NCBI GenBank assembly: GCA_927353735.1
Contig: CAKMIA010000001.1
Location: 62,001-126,000, forward strand
From: an uncultured Veillonellaceae bacterium
GTDB lineage: Bacteria; Bacillota; Negativicutes; Veillonellales; Dialisteraceae
Length of the DNA stretch: 64,000 nt
Direction: 5' to 3'
In this document: positions 8,807 to 17,396 of the stretch, piece by piece
How positions within the stretch are numbered: position 1 is the first letter of the stretch
Layout: each line of letters starts with the position of its first letter
Position numbers and translations under genes: made by a program
Notes under the pieces: model-generated
What the model was told of the DNA's origin: nothing
The model's input: only the letters and a program-made list of their open reading frames with translations
Database searches by the model: none

Positions 8807-10150
8807 ATGATACAGTCTTTACTTTTTGTTTTCGGCCGTTTTCAGAGGGGCATGCTGATTTTATGCGGATTTGCTGCCTTTATGCTGCTTGGCGCATTGC
8901 TTCTGATGCTTCCGGCTGCGCAGACGGGAACTAGGGAGATTGGTTTTATTGATGCTCTTTTTACATCGGTGAGCGCAGTCAGTGTTACCGGAATGAGCCT
9001 GATTAATATGAAAGAGGATCTGACTCTGTTCGGTCAGATTTTGATGTTGTTTATGATTCAGGTCGGCGGCCTAGGGATTATGACGATCATGGCGATTATG
9101 GGGATTTCAGCGGGGCGGAGGATCCGGCTGCAGGAAAGGCTTCTGATCCGTGATTCATTTAATCTGCAGACGCCGTCCGGTATGGTTCTTCTGGTTCGGA
9201 AGATCATTGCCATGACATTTTTTATAGAGTTTATTTCCGGGACACTGTTGTCTATTCATTTCTGGCAGGAAATGGGCTTTATGGGAATTTATTATGGATA
9301 CTGGCATGCCGTATCAGCTTTTTGCAACTGTGGGCTTGACCTTTTCGGGAACGGGGGATTTTCTCCTTTTGCAAGGGATCCTTTTGTATGCGCAGTGGTC
9401 ATTGTGACAATGGTTCTTGGTGGGATCGGTTTTGTCGTCATTGATGATGTGCTCAAAAAAAGATCGTGGGCCAGACTGTCCCTGAACAGTAAAATGGTGC
9501 TTTCGGCAGAACTGTTTTTCACCGTATTCGGGGCAATTGTTTTTTTTATCATGGACAGAAACAATCCACGGACAATGGGAGATATGAATCTCTTTATGGA
9601 AATACTGAATTCTCTGTTCATGTCCATTTCTTCCCGCCTTGCCGGCTTTACTACATTTGATATTGTGGATGTCAGCATCAGTACGCAGCTCATCGTTATG
9701 CTTCTGATGTTTACCGGATCGGCACCGGTATCTACCGGCGGCGGGGTACGAACAACAACCGTGTTTGTCATGTTTCTGTCCGTTTTATCATGGATTCGCG
9801 GGAAACAGGATGTCGTTATCTTTCATAAACGAATTGATGAGCGGTCCATATCAAAGGCGTTTCATATTTTCACGCTGTCTTTTGCACTGACATTCCTGAC
9901 TGTATTTTTGCTGCTCCTGTTCGATACGCGGGGATTTGGGCTCGAGGAAGTATTGTTTGAAGGGGTTTCTGCTTTCAGTACGGTAGGATTCAGTGTGGGA
10001 CTGACGGATAAATGGAATGATTTTTGCAAAATCATTTTAATCTTTGCCATGTTTATCGGGAGGATCGGGGTTATGACGCTGGTCCTGGCTTTTGCAGAAC
10101 GCCATCAGGGACAGATTCGGTACCCGACAGAAAATGTGGTTATAGGCTGA
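8807..10150 (+). CDS. ktrB: KtrB/TrkH-family potassium transport protein (membrane subunit)
   Basis: A 447-residue membrane protein of the SKT superfamily. Each of the four M1-P-M2 repeats should carry a filter glycine. Visible filter-like stretches are SVSAVSVTGMSL (repeat 1), HAVSAFCNCGLDL (repeat 2), SRLAGFTTFDI (repeat 3) and GVSAFSTVGFSVGL (repeat 4). It forms the ion path of a K+ (Na+-coupled) uptake system and pairs with the RCK subunit encoded 10 bases downstream. Its size and partner favour KtrB over TrkH. A GAAGGAG ribosome site lies before the ATG. Confidence 0.93.
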   Translation: MIQSLLFVFGRFQRGMLILCGFAAFMLLGALLLMLPAAQTGTREIGFIDALFTSVSAVSVTGMSLINMKEDLTLFGQILMLFMIQVGGLGIMTIMAIMGISAGRRIRLQERLLIRDSFNLQTPSGMVLLVRKIIAMTFFIEFISGTLLSIHFWQEMGFMGIYYGYWHAVSAFCNCGLDLFGNGGFSPFARDPFVCAVVIVTMVLGGIGFVVIDDVLKKRSWARLSLNSKMVLSAELFFTVFGAIVFFIMDRNNPRTMGDMNLFMEILNSLFMSISSRLAGFTTFDIVDVSISTQLIVMLLMFTGSAPVSTGGGVRTTTVFVMFLSVLSWIRGKQDVVIFHKRIDERSISKAFHIFTLSFALTFLTVFLLLLFDTRGFGLEEVLFEGVSAFSTVGFSVGLTDKWNDFCKIILIFAMFIGRIGVMTLVLAFAERHQGQIRYPTENVVIG

Positions 10151-10160
10151 GGTGCAGCAA

Positions 10161-10820
10161 ATGGAACAGAAATTACAGTTTTTTGTAGCAGGCTTGGGAC
10201 GTTTCGGAGAAAGTGTTGCTGTGACACTGGATCGAATGGGGTATGACGTGATGGCCATGGATAAGGATGAAGACGTTGTACAGGATCTGTCGGATCAGCT
10301 TGGGTATGTGGTCTGCGCAGATGCGTCCGATGAGAAAAATCTAAACGCCATTGGGGCAGGAAATGCAGATGTGGCCGTTGTTGCAATTGGTGATTTGTCA
10401 GCCAGCCTCCTGACGACGCTTCTGTTGAAAGATATGGGGGTCAAGCGCATTGTAGTAAAGGCACTGGATGAACTGCACGGAAAAATGCTGCAGAAAATTG
10501 GTGCGGACAAGATTGTTTATTCCGAAAAAGAAATGGGCATCCGGGTGGCACATAATCTGACGTCGCCGGGAATTGTTGATTATATTGAAATGAATAATAA
10601 TATTACAGTAGTCACTATTCATATTCCGGAAGAGTGGATAGGGAAGACACTGATTGATCTGGATGTACGCCGGAAATATCATATTACGGTAGTGGCCATT
10701 CGCCGGCAGACAGAAAATTTTATCAATCCCCGGCCGGATATGGTGATGCAGGCGGGAGATATGCTGGTCATACTGGGCGATACTTCCAGCATAAAAGAAA
10801 TTACAAGCCGACTTGACTGA
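10161..10820 (+). CDS. ktrA: KtrA/TrkA-type RCK regulatory subunit of the potassium channel
   Basis: About 220 residues. An N-terminal Rossmann RCK_N domain (FFVAGLGRFGESVAVTL, with the GxGxxG nucleotide loop and an acidic MDKDEDVV strand end) is followed by an RCK_C domain (about 140-215, ending AGDMLVILGDTSSIKEI). RCK rings gate KtrB in response to ATP/ADP or NAD(H). ATG 10161 is preferred over GTG 10152 because GAGGTG at 10149-10154 is the likely ribosome site. ktrB and ktrA form a two-gene operon. Confidence 0.94.
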   Translation: MEQKLQFFVAGLGRFGESVAVTLDRMGYDVMAMDKDEDVVQDLSDQLGYVVCADASDEKNLNAIGAGNADVAVVAIGDLSASLLTTLLLKDMGVKRIVVKALDELHGKMLQKIGADKIVYSEKEMGIRVAHNLTSPGIVDYIEMNNNITVVTIHIPEEWIGKTLIDLDVRRKYHITVVAIRRQTENFINPRPDMVMQAGDMLVILGDTSSIKEITSRLD

Positions 10821-10872
10821 CGGACAAGATAGATGATCCTTCTATTTTGTGTTATGATATTGTAGAATTTAC

Positions 10873-10914
10873 CGGAAATGACGAAGCTTCCCCGTGGGGA
10901 GGGCCGTATTTCCG
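10873..10914 (+). ncRNA. Structured leader upstream of murA (unassigned)
   Basis: Bases 10873-10880 pair with 10907-10914 (CGGAAATG / TATTTCCG, one wobble), enclosing a second hairpin (CTTCCC / GGGAGG around 10887-10902). No T-run follows, so this is not a terminator. It lies about 50 bases before the murA start in a 145-base gap. I do not recognise it as a known riboswitch. Confidence 0.4.
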
Positions 10915-10964
10915 TGCTGAAAATAGATGATAGAATTTCGGAATATTTACAGGTACTGGAGTGA

Positions 10965-12233
10965 ATGAATTTGGAGAAACTGGTTATTGAGGGAGGAACA
11001 CCGCTTCACGGTTCCGTTAGAATTTCCAGCGCAAAAAATGCCGTCCTTCCGATCATTGTTGCAACGCTGCTTCCGGAAACGCCGGCAACCATTGTAGATG
11101 CGCCTGAGCTGGATGATGTCAGAACCATATGCAGCGTTCTGGAGTCGCTTGGTGTTGTCATTCATCAGAATGGATCGGAAATGACATTTGATGCGTCTCA
11201 TGTAAACCGTACGGAAGCCTCTTATGAACTGATGAGCCGAATGAGAGCATCTTTCCTGGTTATGGGCCCTCTCCTTGCGAAAAAAAGACATGCCAAGATT
11301 GCACTTCCGGGGGGATGTATGATAGGAAGCCGGCCTATTGATCTGCATCTGAAAGCTTTTGAAGCGATGGGGGCGGAAATCCAGATTCATAATGGCTATG
11401 TGGAAGCCCATGCACCGAAGGGATTAAAAGGTGCGGAAATTTATCTGGATTTTCCCAGTGTAGGAGCAACGGAAAATGTATTAATGGCGGCTTCTCTGGC
11501 AGAAGGCCGGACGGTTATTGAAAATGCAGCGGAGGAACCGGAGATTGTAGATCTGGTGACCTTCCTGTCCGGTATGGGAGCCAATATTAAGGGCGCAGGG
11601 ACCAATGTCATCCGGGTGGAAGGCGTAAAACGGCTGGAGGGAGTAGCTCATACGGCAATTCCGGATCGGATTGAAGCAGGTACTTTTATGATTGCTGCGG
11701 CTATGGCAGGCGGAGATGTAGTGGTGGAAAATGTTCTGTCGGAACATCTGAAGCCGCTGCTGGCCAAGCTGACAGAAGCGGGGGTTAAAGTCGTCAAAGA
11801 GGATATCGACCGGATCCGGGTCATCAGTGACGGAAATATACGGGCGACAGACATCAAAACACTGCCTTATCCCGGTTTTCCCACGGATTTACAGGCACAG
11901 TTTATGGCACTGATGACAGTGGGCAAGGGCGTCAGTACCATTACAGAGACTGTTTTTGAAAACCGCTTCATGCATGCCGGAGAATTACAGCGCATGGGGG
12001 CCTCCATCCAGATTGAAGGCCGGAAGGCAATCGTGACAGGTGTTCCTTTCCTTCAGGGAGCATTTGTCAGAGCGACGGATCTGAGGGCAGGTGCGGCACT
12101 GACACTGGCGGGTCTGGCGGCTCATGGCACAACAGAAGTGGGGGATCTCCATCATATTGACCGCGGATACGATCATCTGGTAGAAAAACTACAGGGATTA
12201 GGAGCCCATATTTCCCGTGTCAACGCAAACTGA
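10965..12233 (+). CDS. murA: UDP-N-acetylglucosamine 1-carboxyvinyltransferase
   Basis: A 422-residue EPSP-synthase-fold enzyme catalysing the first committed step of peptidoglycan synthesis: transfer of enolpyruvate from PEP to UDP-GlcNAc. The substrate-binding SSAKNAVLPII at the N-terminus and the catalytic-loop PGGCMIGSRPIDLH are present. The loop keeps the Cys that fosfomycin alkylates and the following Arg. FPTDLQAQFMAL and the C-terminal RAGAALTLAGLAAHG are also typical. It is unlinked to the dcw cluster at 51.6 kb, and the next gene starts inside its 3' end. Confidence 0.97.
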   Translation: MNLEKLVIEGGTPLHGSVRISSAKNAVLPIIVATLLPETPATIVDAPELDDVRTICSVLESLGVVIHQNGSEMTFDASHVNRTEASYELMSRMRASFLVMGPLLAKKRHAKIALPGGCMIGSRPIDLHLKAFEAMGAEIQIHNGYVEAHAPKGLKGAEIYLDFPSVGATENVLMAASLAEGRTVIENAAEEPEIVDLVTFLSGMGANIKGAGTNVIRVEGVKRLEGVAHTAIPDRIEAGTFMIAAAMAGGDVVVENVLSEHLKPLLAKLTEAGVKVVKEDIDRIRVISDGNIRATDIKTLPYPGFPTDLQAQFMALMTVGKGVSTITETVFENRFMHAGELQRMGASIQIEGRKAIVTGVPFLQGAFVRATDLRAGAALTLAGLAAHGTTEVGDLHHIDRGYDHLVEKLQGLGAHISRVNAN

Positions 12234-13305
12234 GCAAAATAAAAAAACAGTGATTCGCCGGCCCGGATTCAGTTTTTTTGACTGGCTGGGTTCACTGGGG
12301 ACCGAGGATATAGGAATCGATCTTGGCACATCCAATGTAGTGGTTTATGTAAAGAAAAAACGTCTGGTTTATCCGGAATCTTCTGCTGTGGCAGTCCGTG
12401 TCCGGACCGGTGAAATGTTTGCTTACGGGACTCGTGCGGAAGCTATGGAGGGACGCACGCCGCAGAGCATTCGCATTGTACACCCGCTTCGGGACAGTGC
12501 CATTGTTGATTATGGAGCGACAGCCTATTTGCTGAATTCCATCATTAATCATTCCTATTTAAAAAGCATGCTTTTTCATCCACGGATGATAGTCTGTGTT
12601 CCGGCGGGGGTCTCTGGTGTACAGAGACGAGCGATTCTGGAAGCGGCCGTTACGATGGGGGTCAGAAAAGCGGTGCTGATTGACCAGCCTATTGCGGCTC
12701 TCATAGGAATGGGGGTCGATACGGAACGCATGCAGGGTGCTATGGTCGTGGATATTGGCGGCGGCTCTGTGAATGTATCTGTTGTATCACGCCATGGCAT
12801 GGTGGTCAGCGATTCCACATATGAAGGCGGACTGGCTATGGATCAGGCCATTATGACCCGGGTGCGTGAAAAGTACAAAGTACAGATCGGAAGACCGGCA
12901 GCGGAATCTTTGAAAAAGCAGCTGGGGATTTTGTGGGATATGTCCGGTGTATTGCAGGCTGGAGAAGCAGCAGGCAAATCACTGGAAAGCGGATTGCCTG
13001 TAAAAATCGGTGTTACCGGAGAAGATGTTTCTAATGCACTGCGGCCAATTATGCAGGTCATTTATAAAAAGGTGCTTGGTGTGTTGCAAAAAACCCCGCC
13101 GGCTCTTCTGGCTGATATTCGGGATCATGGCATTATGCTGAGCGGAGGCTGTGCACAGCTGTGGGGCCTGGATGCCATGATTACAAAGGTTACAGGGATT
13201 CCGGCGTATGTGGTGGAACAGCCGATGTATGTCAATGCCATCGGGGCGGGAGCCGCGCTGGATTATATGGATTATATGCGGGATTCTCTTCAGGATCTGC
13301 ATTGA
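12217..13305 (+). CDS. Divergent MreB/Mbl-like actin-family protein
   Basis: About 362 residues with the actin-fold signatures of MreB: phosphate-1 loop DIGIDLGTSNVVVYV, VCVPAGVSGVQRRAILEAA, IDQPIAALIGMG, phosphate-2 MVVDIGGGSVNVSVVS and adenosine motif LSGGCAQLWG. MreB-type filaments guide cell-wall synthesis at the membrane. Compared with standard MreB it has a charged N-terminal extension of about 25 residues and atypical residues (IVHPLRDSAIVDYG where MreB has RPLKDGVIADF). Placement after murA recalls the murA-mbl neighbourhood of Bacillus. The GTG start at 12217 overlaps murA and is uncertain; GTG 12250 is an alternative. Confidence 0.82.
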   Translation: MSTQTEQNKKTVIRRPGFSFFDWLGSLGTEDIGIDLGTSNVVVYVKKKRLVYPESSAVAVRVRTGEMFAYGTRAEAMEGRTPQSIRIVHPLRDSAIVDYGATAYLLNSIINHSYLKSMLFHPRMIVCVPAGVSGVQRRAILEAAVTMGVRKAVLIDQPIAALIGMGVDTERMQGAMVVDIGGGSVNVSVVSRHGMVVSDSTYEGGLAMDQAIMTRVREKYKVQIGRPAAESLKKQLGILWDMSGVLQAGEAAGKSLESGLPVKIGVTGEDVSNALRPIMQVIYKKVLGVLQKTPPALLADIRDHGIMLSGGCAQLWGLDAMITKVTGIPAYVVEQPMYVNAIGAGAALDYMDYMRDSLQDLH

Positions 13306-13307
13306 GT

Positions 13308-13345
13308 AAAACAGCAGAGAGCATGATTTCTCCCTGCTGTTTTTG
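13308..13345 (+). terminator. Rho-independent terminator after the mreB-like gene
   Basis: A stem AAACAGCAG / CTGCTGTTT with a further GAGA/TCTC inner pairing is followed by a T-run at 13340-13344. Confidence 0.85.
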
Positions 13346-13379
13346 TGTGGAAAGAACGGACTTCACATAAATTTCTCTA

Positions 13380-13388
13380 TGGTAGAAT
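13380..13388 (+). promoter_or_regulatory. Extended -10 promoter before the secreted BSH-domain gene
   Basis: TGGTAGAAT (TGn plus TAGAAT at 13383-13388) lies downstream of the 13.3-kb terminator and 54 bases before the start codon. The same TGGTAGAAT string occurs before mraZ. Confidence 0.45.
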
Positions 13389-13441
13389 ACATATATCAGA
13401 TATGGAATGGCTTTTGTGAAATATATTGGTGGAGGTTCGAA

Positions 13442-13747
13442 ATGATGATAAAAAAGCGGCTGGCAGTTCTTGCATGCATGGCGCTGATGGCGGCAGGAAG
13501 CATGGTGGCAGAAGCAGAGAATCGGCTCGATCAGAAAGCGGTCCTTGGCGGAACGATTCATTCCGTGGTCTCAAGCGGAGCCAGGGTGACAGAAGGTACT
13601 GTACTGGCAGAAGTGGGAACACTGGCTGGTGATGTGCCGGCTGCCAAGGCTTCGGCAGATGGCATTGTTGCGGAGGTGAGAGTCAAACCGGGACAGGACG
13701 TGAATCGGGGAGATATTATTGTGGTTCTTGAAATTGAAGATGAATAA
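13442..13747 (+). CDS. Secreted biotinyl/lipoyl-like (barrel-sandwich hybrid) domain protein
   Basis: A 101-residue protein starting at ATG 13442 after a GGTGGAGG ribosome site. Residues 1-24 are a signal peptide (MMIKKRLAVLACMALMAAGS, cleavage near AEA). The rest is a complete barrel-sandwich hybrid: GGTIHSVVSSGARVTEGTVL, a short hairpin, then SADGIVAEVRVKPGQDVNRG and IIVVLEIED. The hairpin, where biotin carriers have MKM, reads GTLAGDVP without a lysine, so it is probably not biotinylated or lipoylated. The fold resembles HlyD adaptor cores. It precedes the S55 gene by about 17 bases, suggesting a shared role. The function is unknown. Confidence 0.8.
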   Translation: MMIKKRLAVLACMALMAAGSMVAEAENRLDQKAVLGGTIHSVVSSGARVTEGTVLAEVGTLAGDVPAAKASADGIVAEVRVKPGQDVNRGDIIVVLEIEDE

Positions 13748-13764
13748 AGACATTGGAGTCGGTG

Positions 13765-15693
13765 ATGAAATATAAGATGTACAAAAAAAATATGATGGCA
13801 TTGGGGGCAGCTGTCTGCCTGATGTTGTCCTGCTGTGTGGGGCATATGGCTCATGCGGAAGACGTGACATTTATGCCGGTATCGGAAGTACAGGAAGGTA
13901 TGCATGGATATGCTGAGACGGTAGTACACGGACGTGACATTTCCCGCTTTGACGTAGAGGTGCTGGGGGTAATGAAAGGTCGTGGGCCTACTGGCGGGGA
14001 TCTGATCCTGGTTAAAGTTTCCGGTCCGGTTATTGACGAATCAAATGGCATAGCACAGGGAATGAGCGGAAGCCCTGTTTATATTGATGGGAAATTATTG
14101 GGCGCGGTGGCTTATGGCTTTCCACAGTCCGGGGGCAGAATTGGTATGGTGACGCCCATATCCGATATGATTCATTTATGGACACTGGAAGACAAGCGGG
14201 ATGTATCCTTTGTTTCTGCATCTGCAGATGGACTGGTTCCATTGGATACGCCGCTCATGGCATCCGGCTATACACAGGATGCCATGGGATATCTGACAGA
14301 TAAAATGCATAGTTTTCATATGACTCCTTATGCGGCGGCAGCGGAGGGGAATGAAAATCATGTCTACCCGCTGGAAGCCGGAGGTTCCGTGGCGGCATCT
14401 CTTGTGAGTGGAGATTTGAAACTGGGAGCTGTCGGGACGGTGACTTATGTGGACAAGGATCATATGGTGGCCTTTGGGCATCCTTTCATGAGTCGTGGGA
14501 AAAGCGGCTATTTTATGAATAACTCTTATATATTTACAGTGATTCCCAGTCAGAATATCCCCTTTAAACTGGGGTCTGTCGGGGCGGAAATCGGGGTTAT
14601 ACAGCAGGACCGCGGAGCAGGCATCAGCGGGGTAAGCGGTGAGGTACCTGCATTTACTTCATTGCAGGCAGCAGTAACAGATGAGGACCTTGGCATTGAA
14701 AAAACTTTGAATGTCCGTATGATCCAGGACGAAGCGCTGCTTCCGACATTAGCTGCAACTTCTGTGTATAATGCGGTCAGTCAGGTCATGAACCGCAGAG
14801 GGGAAGGCAGTGTGGAAATTTCCTATACCCTGTATCCGGAAAATGAAAATCAGCAGGCATTCTCAAGGAAAAATCTGTACTGGTCCTCTTCTGATATTGC
14901 AGAGCGCAGTGTGGATGAAATCTATAATGTAATACGGCTTCTGGTACAAAATCGTTTTGAAGACTATCCGCTTCGGCGGGTTCAGGTCGATATGAAGGTA
15001 ACGGAACAAAGGAGGACAGCTCAGCTTCTTGACGCTACGGCTTCTCCCATGATTGTAAGTCCGGGAGATACCATCTTTATTCGGGCCCGGCTGGAACCCT
15101 ATCGTGGAGAATGGTTTTATAAGGATTTGACTTTTAAAGTACCGGATAATCAGCCGTTAGGCGAAATGATGCTGGAAATTCGGGGTGGCGGAGTGGTGCC
15201 GCTGCCTTATCTGATTCAGCAGCAGAAATATAATTTGACCGATGAAATTTTAGAGCGTCTGCGTACATATAAGGATTTCAGGGATTTACAGGACAAGCTA
15301 AAAAAAGAAGATCAGAATAATCAGATCGTGGCAGAAATTCTGGACCCGGAAGTCAGTATGATTTCAAAGGAAGAGGATAAGCCGGGCGAAGCAAAGATTC
15401 AGAATCAAAAAAGTCCTGAAAAACCGAATTATCTGAAACACAGCACCGATAAGGAGGAACCGTCGAAAGAACAGGAAAATGCGGTAAGCCGGGTCGATAC
15501 TGGGTATGTTATTTATGGTGATGGGCAGTTTACTTTCCAGGTTATGAAACCTGCTGACCGTGACAGGGCGTTGGAAGCGTTGAAGAAAAAGAACGGAAAT
15601 CAGGAGCAGCTTAAGCTGGAAATGAAAAATCAGGAAAAAGAGGGAATGGAGGAAGCACAGTCTGCATCGACAAAAAAGAAGGTAGAAGCATAA
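13765..15693 (+). CDS. SpoIVB-type (S55) peptidase-like secreted protein
   Basis: About 642 residues with a signal peptide ending near CCVGHMAHA. The S55 region (about 30-260) carries the nucleophile motif GIAQGMSGSPVYIDGKLLGAV and, further on, DKDHMVAFGHPF, where the His is expected. In SpoIVB itself the His motif comes before the Ser; here it comes after, as in the non-sporulating S55-like proteins I know from other diderms. The C-terminal 150 residues are charged and probably flexible. It likely acts in the periplasm; no substrate can be inferred. ATG 13765 is chosen because GGAG lies 6 bases upstream. A terminator follows. Confidence 0.83.
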   Translation: MKYKMYKKNMMALGAAVCLMLSCCVGHMAHAEDVTFMPVSEVQEGMHGYAETVVHGRDISRFDVEVLGVMKGRGPTGGDLILVKVSGPVIDESNGIAQGMSGSPVYIDGKLLGAVAYGFPQSGGRIGMVTPISDMIHLWTLEDKRDVSFVSASADGLVPLDTPLMASGYTQDAMGYLTDKMHSFHMTPYAAAAEGNENHVYPLEAGGSVAASLVSGDLKLGAVGTVTYVDKDHMVAFGHPFMSRGKSGYFMNNSYIFTVIPSQNIPFKLGSVGAEIGVIQQDRGAGISGVSGEVPAFTSLQAAVTDEDLGIEKTLNVRMIQDEALLPTLAATSVYNAVSQVMNRRGEGSVEISYTLYPENENQQAFSRKNLYWSSSDIAERSVDEIYNVIRLLVQNRFEDYPLRRVQVDMKVTEQRRTAQLLDATASPMIVSPGDTIFIRARLEPYRGEWFYKDLTFKVPDNQPLGEMMLEIRGGGVVPLPYLIQQQKYNLTDEILERLRTYKDFRDLQDKLKKEDQNNQIVAEILDPEVSMISKEEDKPGEAKIQNQKSPEKPNYLKHSTDKEEPSKEQENAVSRVDTGYVIYGDGQFTFQVMKPADRDRALEALKKKNGNQEQLKLEMKNQEKEGMEEAQSASTKKKVEA

Positions 15694-15710
15694 TCGGATC
15701 ATGCATGAAA

Positions 15711-15733
15711 GGAGCGGGGAATCCGCTCTTTTT
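15711..15733 (+). terminator. Rho-independent terminator after the S55 gene
   Basis: Stem GAGCGG / CCGCTC with a 5-base loop and a run of five T residues (15729-15733). Confidence 0.88.
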
Positions 15734-15794
15734 CGCACGGTCAGATTATTAAAATAGTGGGATTAACCGCAGGCAGAAAAAGAATTTTGCTGGT

Positions 15795-15823
15795 TTGAAT
15801 TTCACTTACCTTTGATGTATTAT
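15795..15823 (+). promoter_or_regulatory. Probable promoter of the mla-tolC unit
   Basis: TTGAAT (15795-15800), a 17-base spacer and TATTAT (15818-15823); an overlapping TATAAT at 15821-15826 is an alternative -10. It lies between the S55 terminator and mlaE. Confidence 0.55.
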
Positions 15824-15861
15824 AATAATAATCATAATTTTTTTAGAAGGAGGAGCCGCTG

Positions 15862-16626
15862 ATGATAGGAATTTTGGAATCCCTGGGCCGAATTACAATC
15901 GGCATTTTTCATCAGCTTGGTGCGGTTCTGCTTCTGCTGGCTGCTACGATTCGCCAGTGTCACCGGATACAGCTGCATGAAACGGCAAAACAGTGTCTGG
16001 ATCTGGGCGTGAAATCGTTTCCCATTGTAGGGTTGACTCTTCTTTTTACCGGAATGGTGCTTTCCTTTCAAATTGCAGGGGAACTGATTAAATATGGTGC
16101 CGAATTTTCCATTGGCGGGATTGTAGCTATTGGAATGGGAAGAGAGCTTGGTCCGGTATTATGCGGCGTTGTTCTGGCTGGTCGTGTCGGCGCAGCCATT
16201 ACGGCGGAAATCGGGACGATGAGAGTGACAGAACAGATCGATGCACTGCGGTGCATGGCGGTAAACCCTGTTGCGTATCTGGTGGTGCCACGGTTTATTG
16301 CCTGTATGGCCATGCTTCCGATTTTGAATGTATTCGGAGTGGCCATTGGTATTTCTGGAGGAATGATGGTGGCTGCTTTGGCAGATAATGTATCTGCTTA
16401 TACCTTTCTTCATTCAATCGATGTGTTCTGTGGAGCGGCGGATATCTATATGGGAATGATTAAATCCGTCATTTTTGGGATGATTGTTGCACTGGTTGGC
16501 TGTGACCGTGGTATGACCTGTACGGCAGGGGCAGAAGGGGTAGGACGTGCAACGACGCAATCTGTTGTATATTCCATTGTTATGCTTTTTGCAGCAAATT
16601 ATATGTTGTCGGCGATTCTGTTCTGA
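15862..16626 (+). CDS. mlaE: MlaE-family ABC transporter permease (phospholipid transport)
   Basis: A 254-residue permease of the MlaE/YrbE family with about five membrane spans. The conserved core includes GRELGPVLCGVVLAGRVGAAITAEIGTM, given here only as a description of positions about 92-119, and the following VTEQIDALRCMAVNP. With MlaF it energises lipid movement between the inner membrane and the MCE channel. A consensus AAGGAGG ribosome site precedes ATG 15862. It is the first gene of mlaE-mlaF-mlaD-tolC, a gene order typical of Negativicutes. Confidence 0.95.
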   Translation: MIGILESLGRITIGIFHQLGAVLLLLAATIRQCHRIQLHETAKQCLDLGVKSFPIVGLTLLFTGMVLSFQIAGELIKYGAEFSIGGIVAIGMGRELGPVLCGVVLAGRVGAAITAEIGTMRVTEQIDALRCMAVNPVAYLVVPRFIACMAMLPILNVFGVAIGISGGMMVAALADNVSAYTFLHSIDVFCGAADIYMGMIKSVIFGMIVALVGCDRGMTCTAGAEGVGRATTQSVVYSIVMLFAANYMLSAILF

Positions 16627-16634
16627 GGTCACTT

Positions 16635-17396
16635 ATGATTGAACTAAAACAGGTCAGCAAATCATTTGGAAATCGTCATATATTAAACGGCGTGAATTTA
16701 TCTGTTGCAGATGGAGAGACACTGGTTATTCTCGGTGCGTCTGGTTCCGGTAAATCGACTATATTAAAGCTGATTATCGGATTATTACAGCCGGATGCCG
16801 GGGATGTTCTGATACATGGACAGAATGTCACTGCAATTACGGAGGATGCCTGGAATAAAGTACGCAGGCATATGGGGATGGTATTTCAGTATTCCGCGTT
16901 GTTTGATTCCATGACAATCGGAGAGAATGTAGCTTTCGGACTCCGGCAGCATGAGAATATGACAGAAGAACAGATTCAGACGGTCGTTCGCGAGAAACTT
17001 CATATGGTCGGACTGGATGGCATAGAATCACTGATGCCGAGCAGTTTATCCGGCGGCATGAAAAAAAGGGTCAGTCTGGCGCGGGCCATTGCTTTGAATC
17101 CGGAAATTATTTTGTATGATGAGCCTACAGCGGGGCTCGATCCTATCCGTTCCACAGCAATCAGTCATCTGATCCGGGATATGCAGGAAAAAATGCATGT
17201 CACAAGTATTGTGGTAACGCATGATATGAAATCCGCAGGGGAAATTGCTGACCGGATGGCCTTTTTATATGAAGGTTCATTTCTGGCAACAGGGACTCCG
17301 GATGAGTTGTATCAATCGCCTGATCCACGGGTACAGCAGTTTATTCATGGCTGGGAATTTCCTGAAATGCCGCAAAAAGAGGGTGAAATGGAATGA
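16635..17396 (+). CDS. mlaF: MlaF-type ABC transporter ATP-binding protein
   Basis: A 253-residue ABC ATPase with Walker A (LGASGSGKSTILKL), Q-loop (MVFQYSALFDSMTIGENV, typical of MlaF/Mkl proteins), the signature SLSGGMKKRVSLARA, Walker B (ILYDEPTAGLDP) and the H-loop VVTHDM. It powers the MlaE permease on the cytoplasmic side. Its last codons overlap the mlaD start (ATGA type), so the two are translationally coupled. Confidence 0.95.
   Translation: MIELKQVSKSFGNRHILNGVNLSVADGETLVILGASGSGKSTILKLIIGLLQPDAGDVLIHGQNVTAITEDAWNKVRRHMGMVFQYSALFDSMTIGENVAFGLRQHENMTEEQIQTVVREKLHMVGLDGIESLMPSSLSGGMKKRVSLARAIALNPEIILYDEPTAGLDPIRSTAISHLIRDMQEKMHVTSIVVTHDMKSAGEIADRMAFLYEGSFLATGTPDELYQSPDPRVQQFIHGWEFPEMPQKEGEME

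Noticed and set aside
13442-13747. Biotin or lipoate carrier protein
   Set aside because: The hairpin that should carry the modified lysine lacks it, and the protein has an export signal, unlike cytoplasmic carrier domains.
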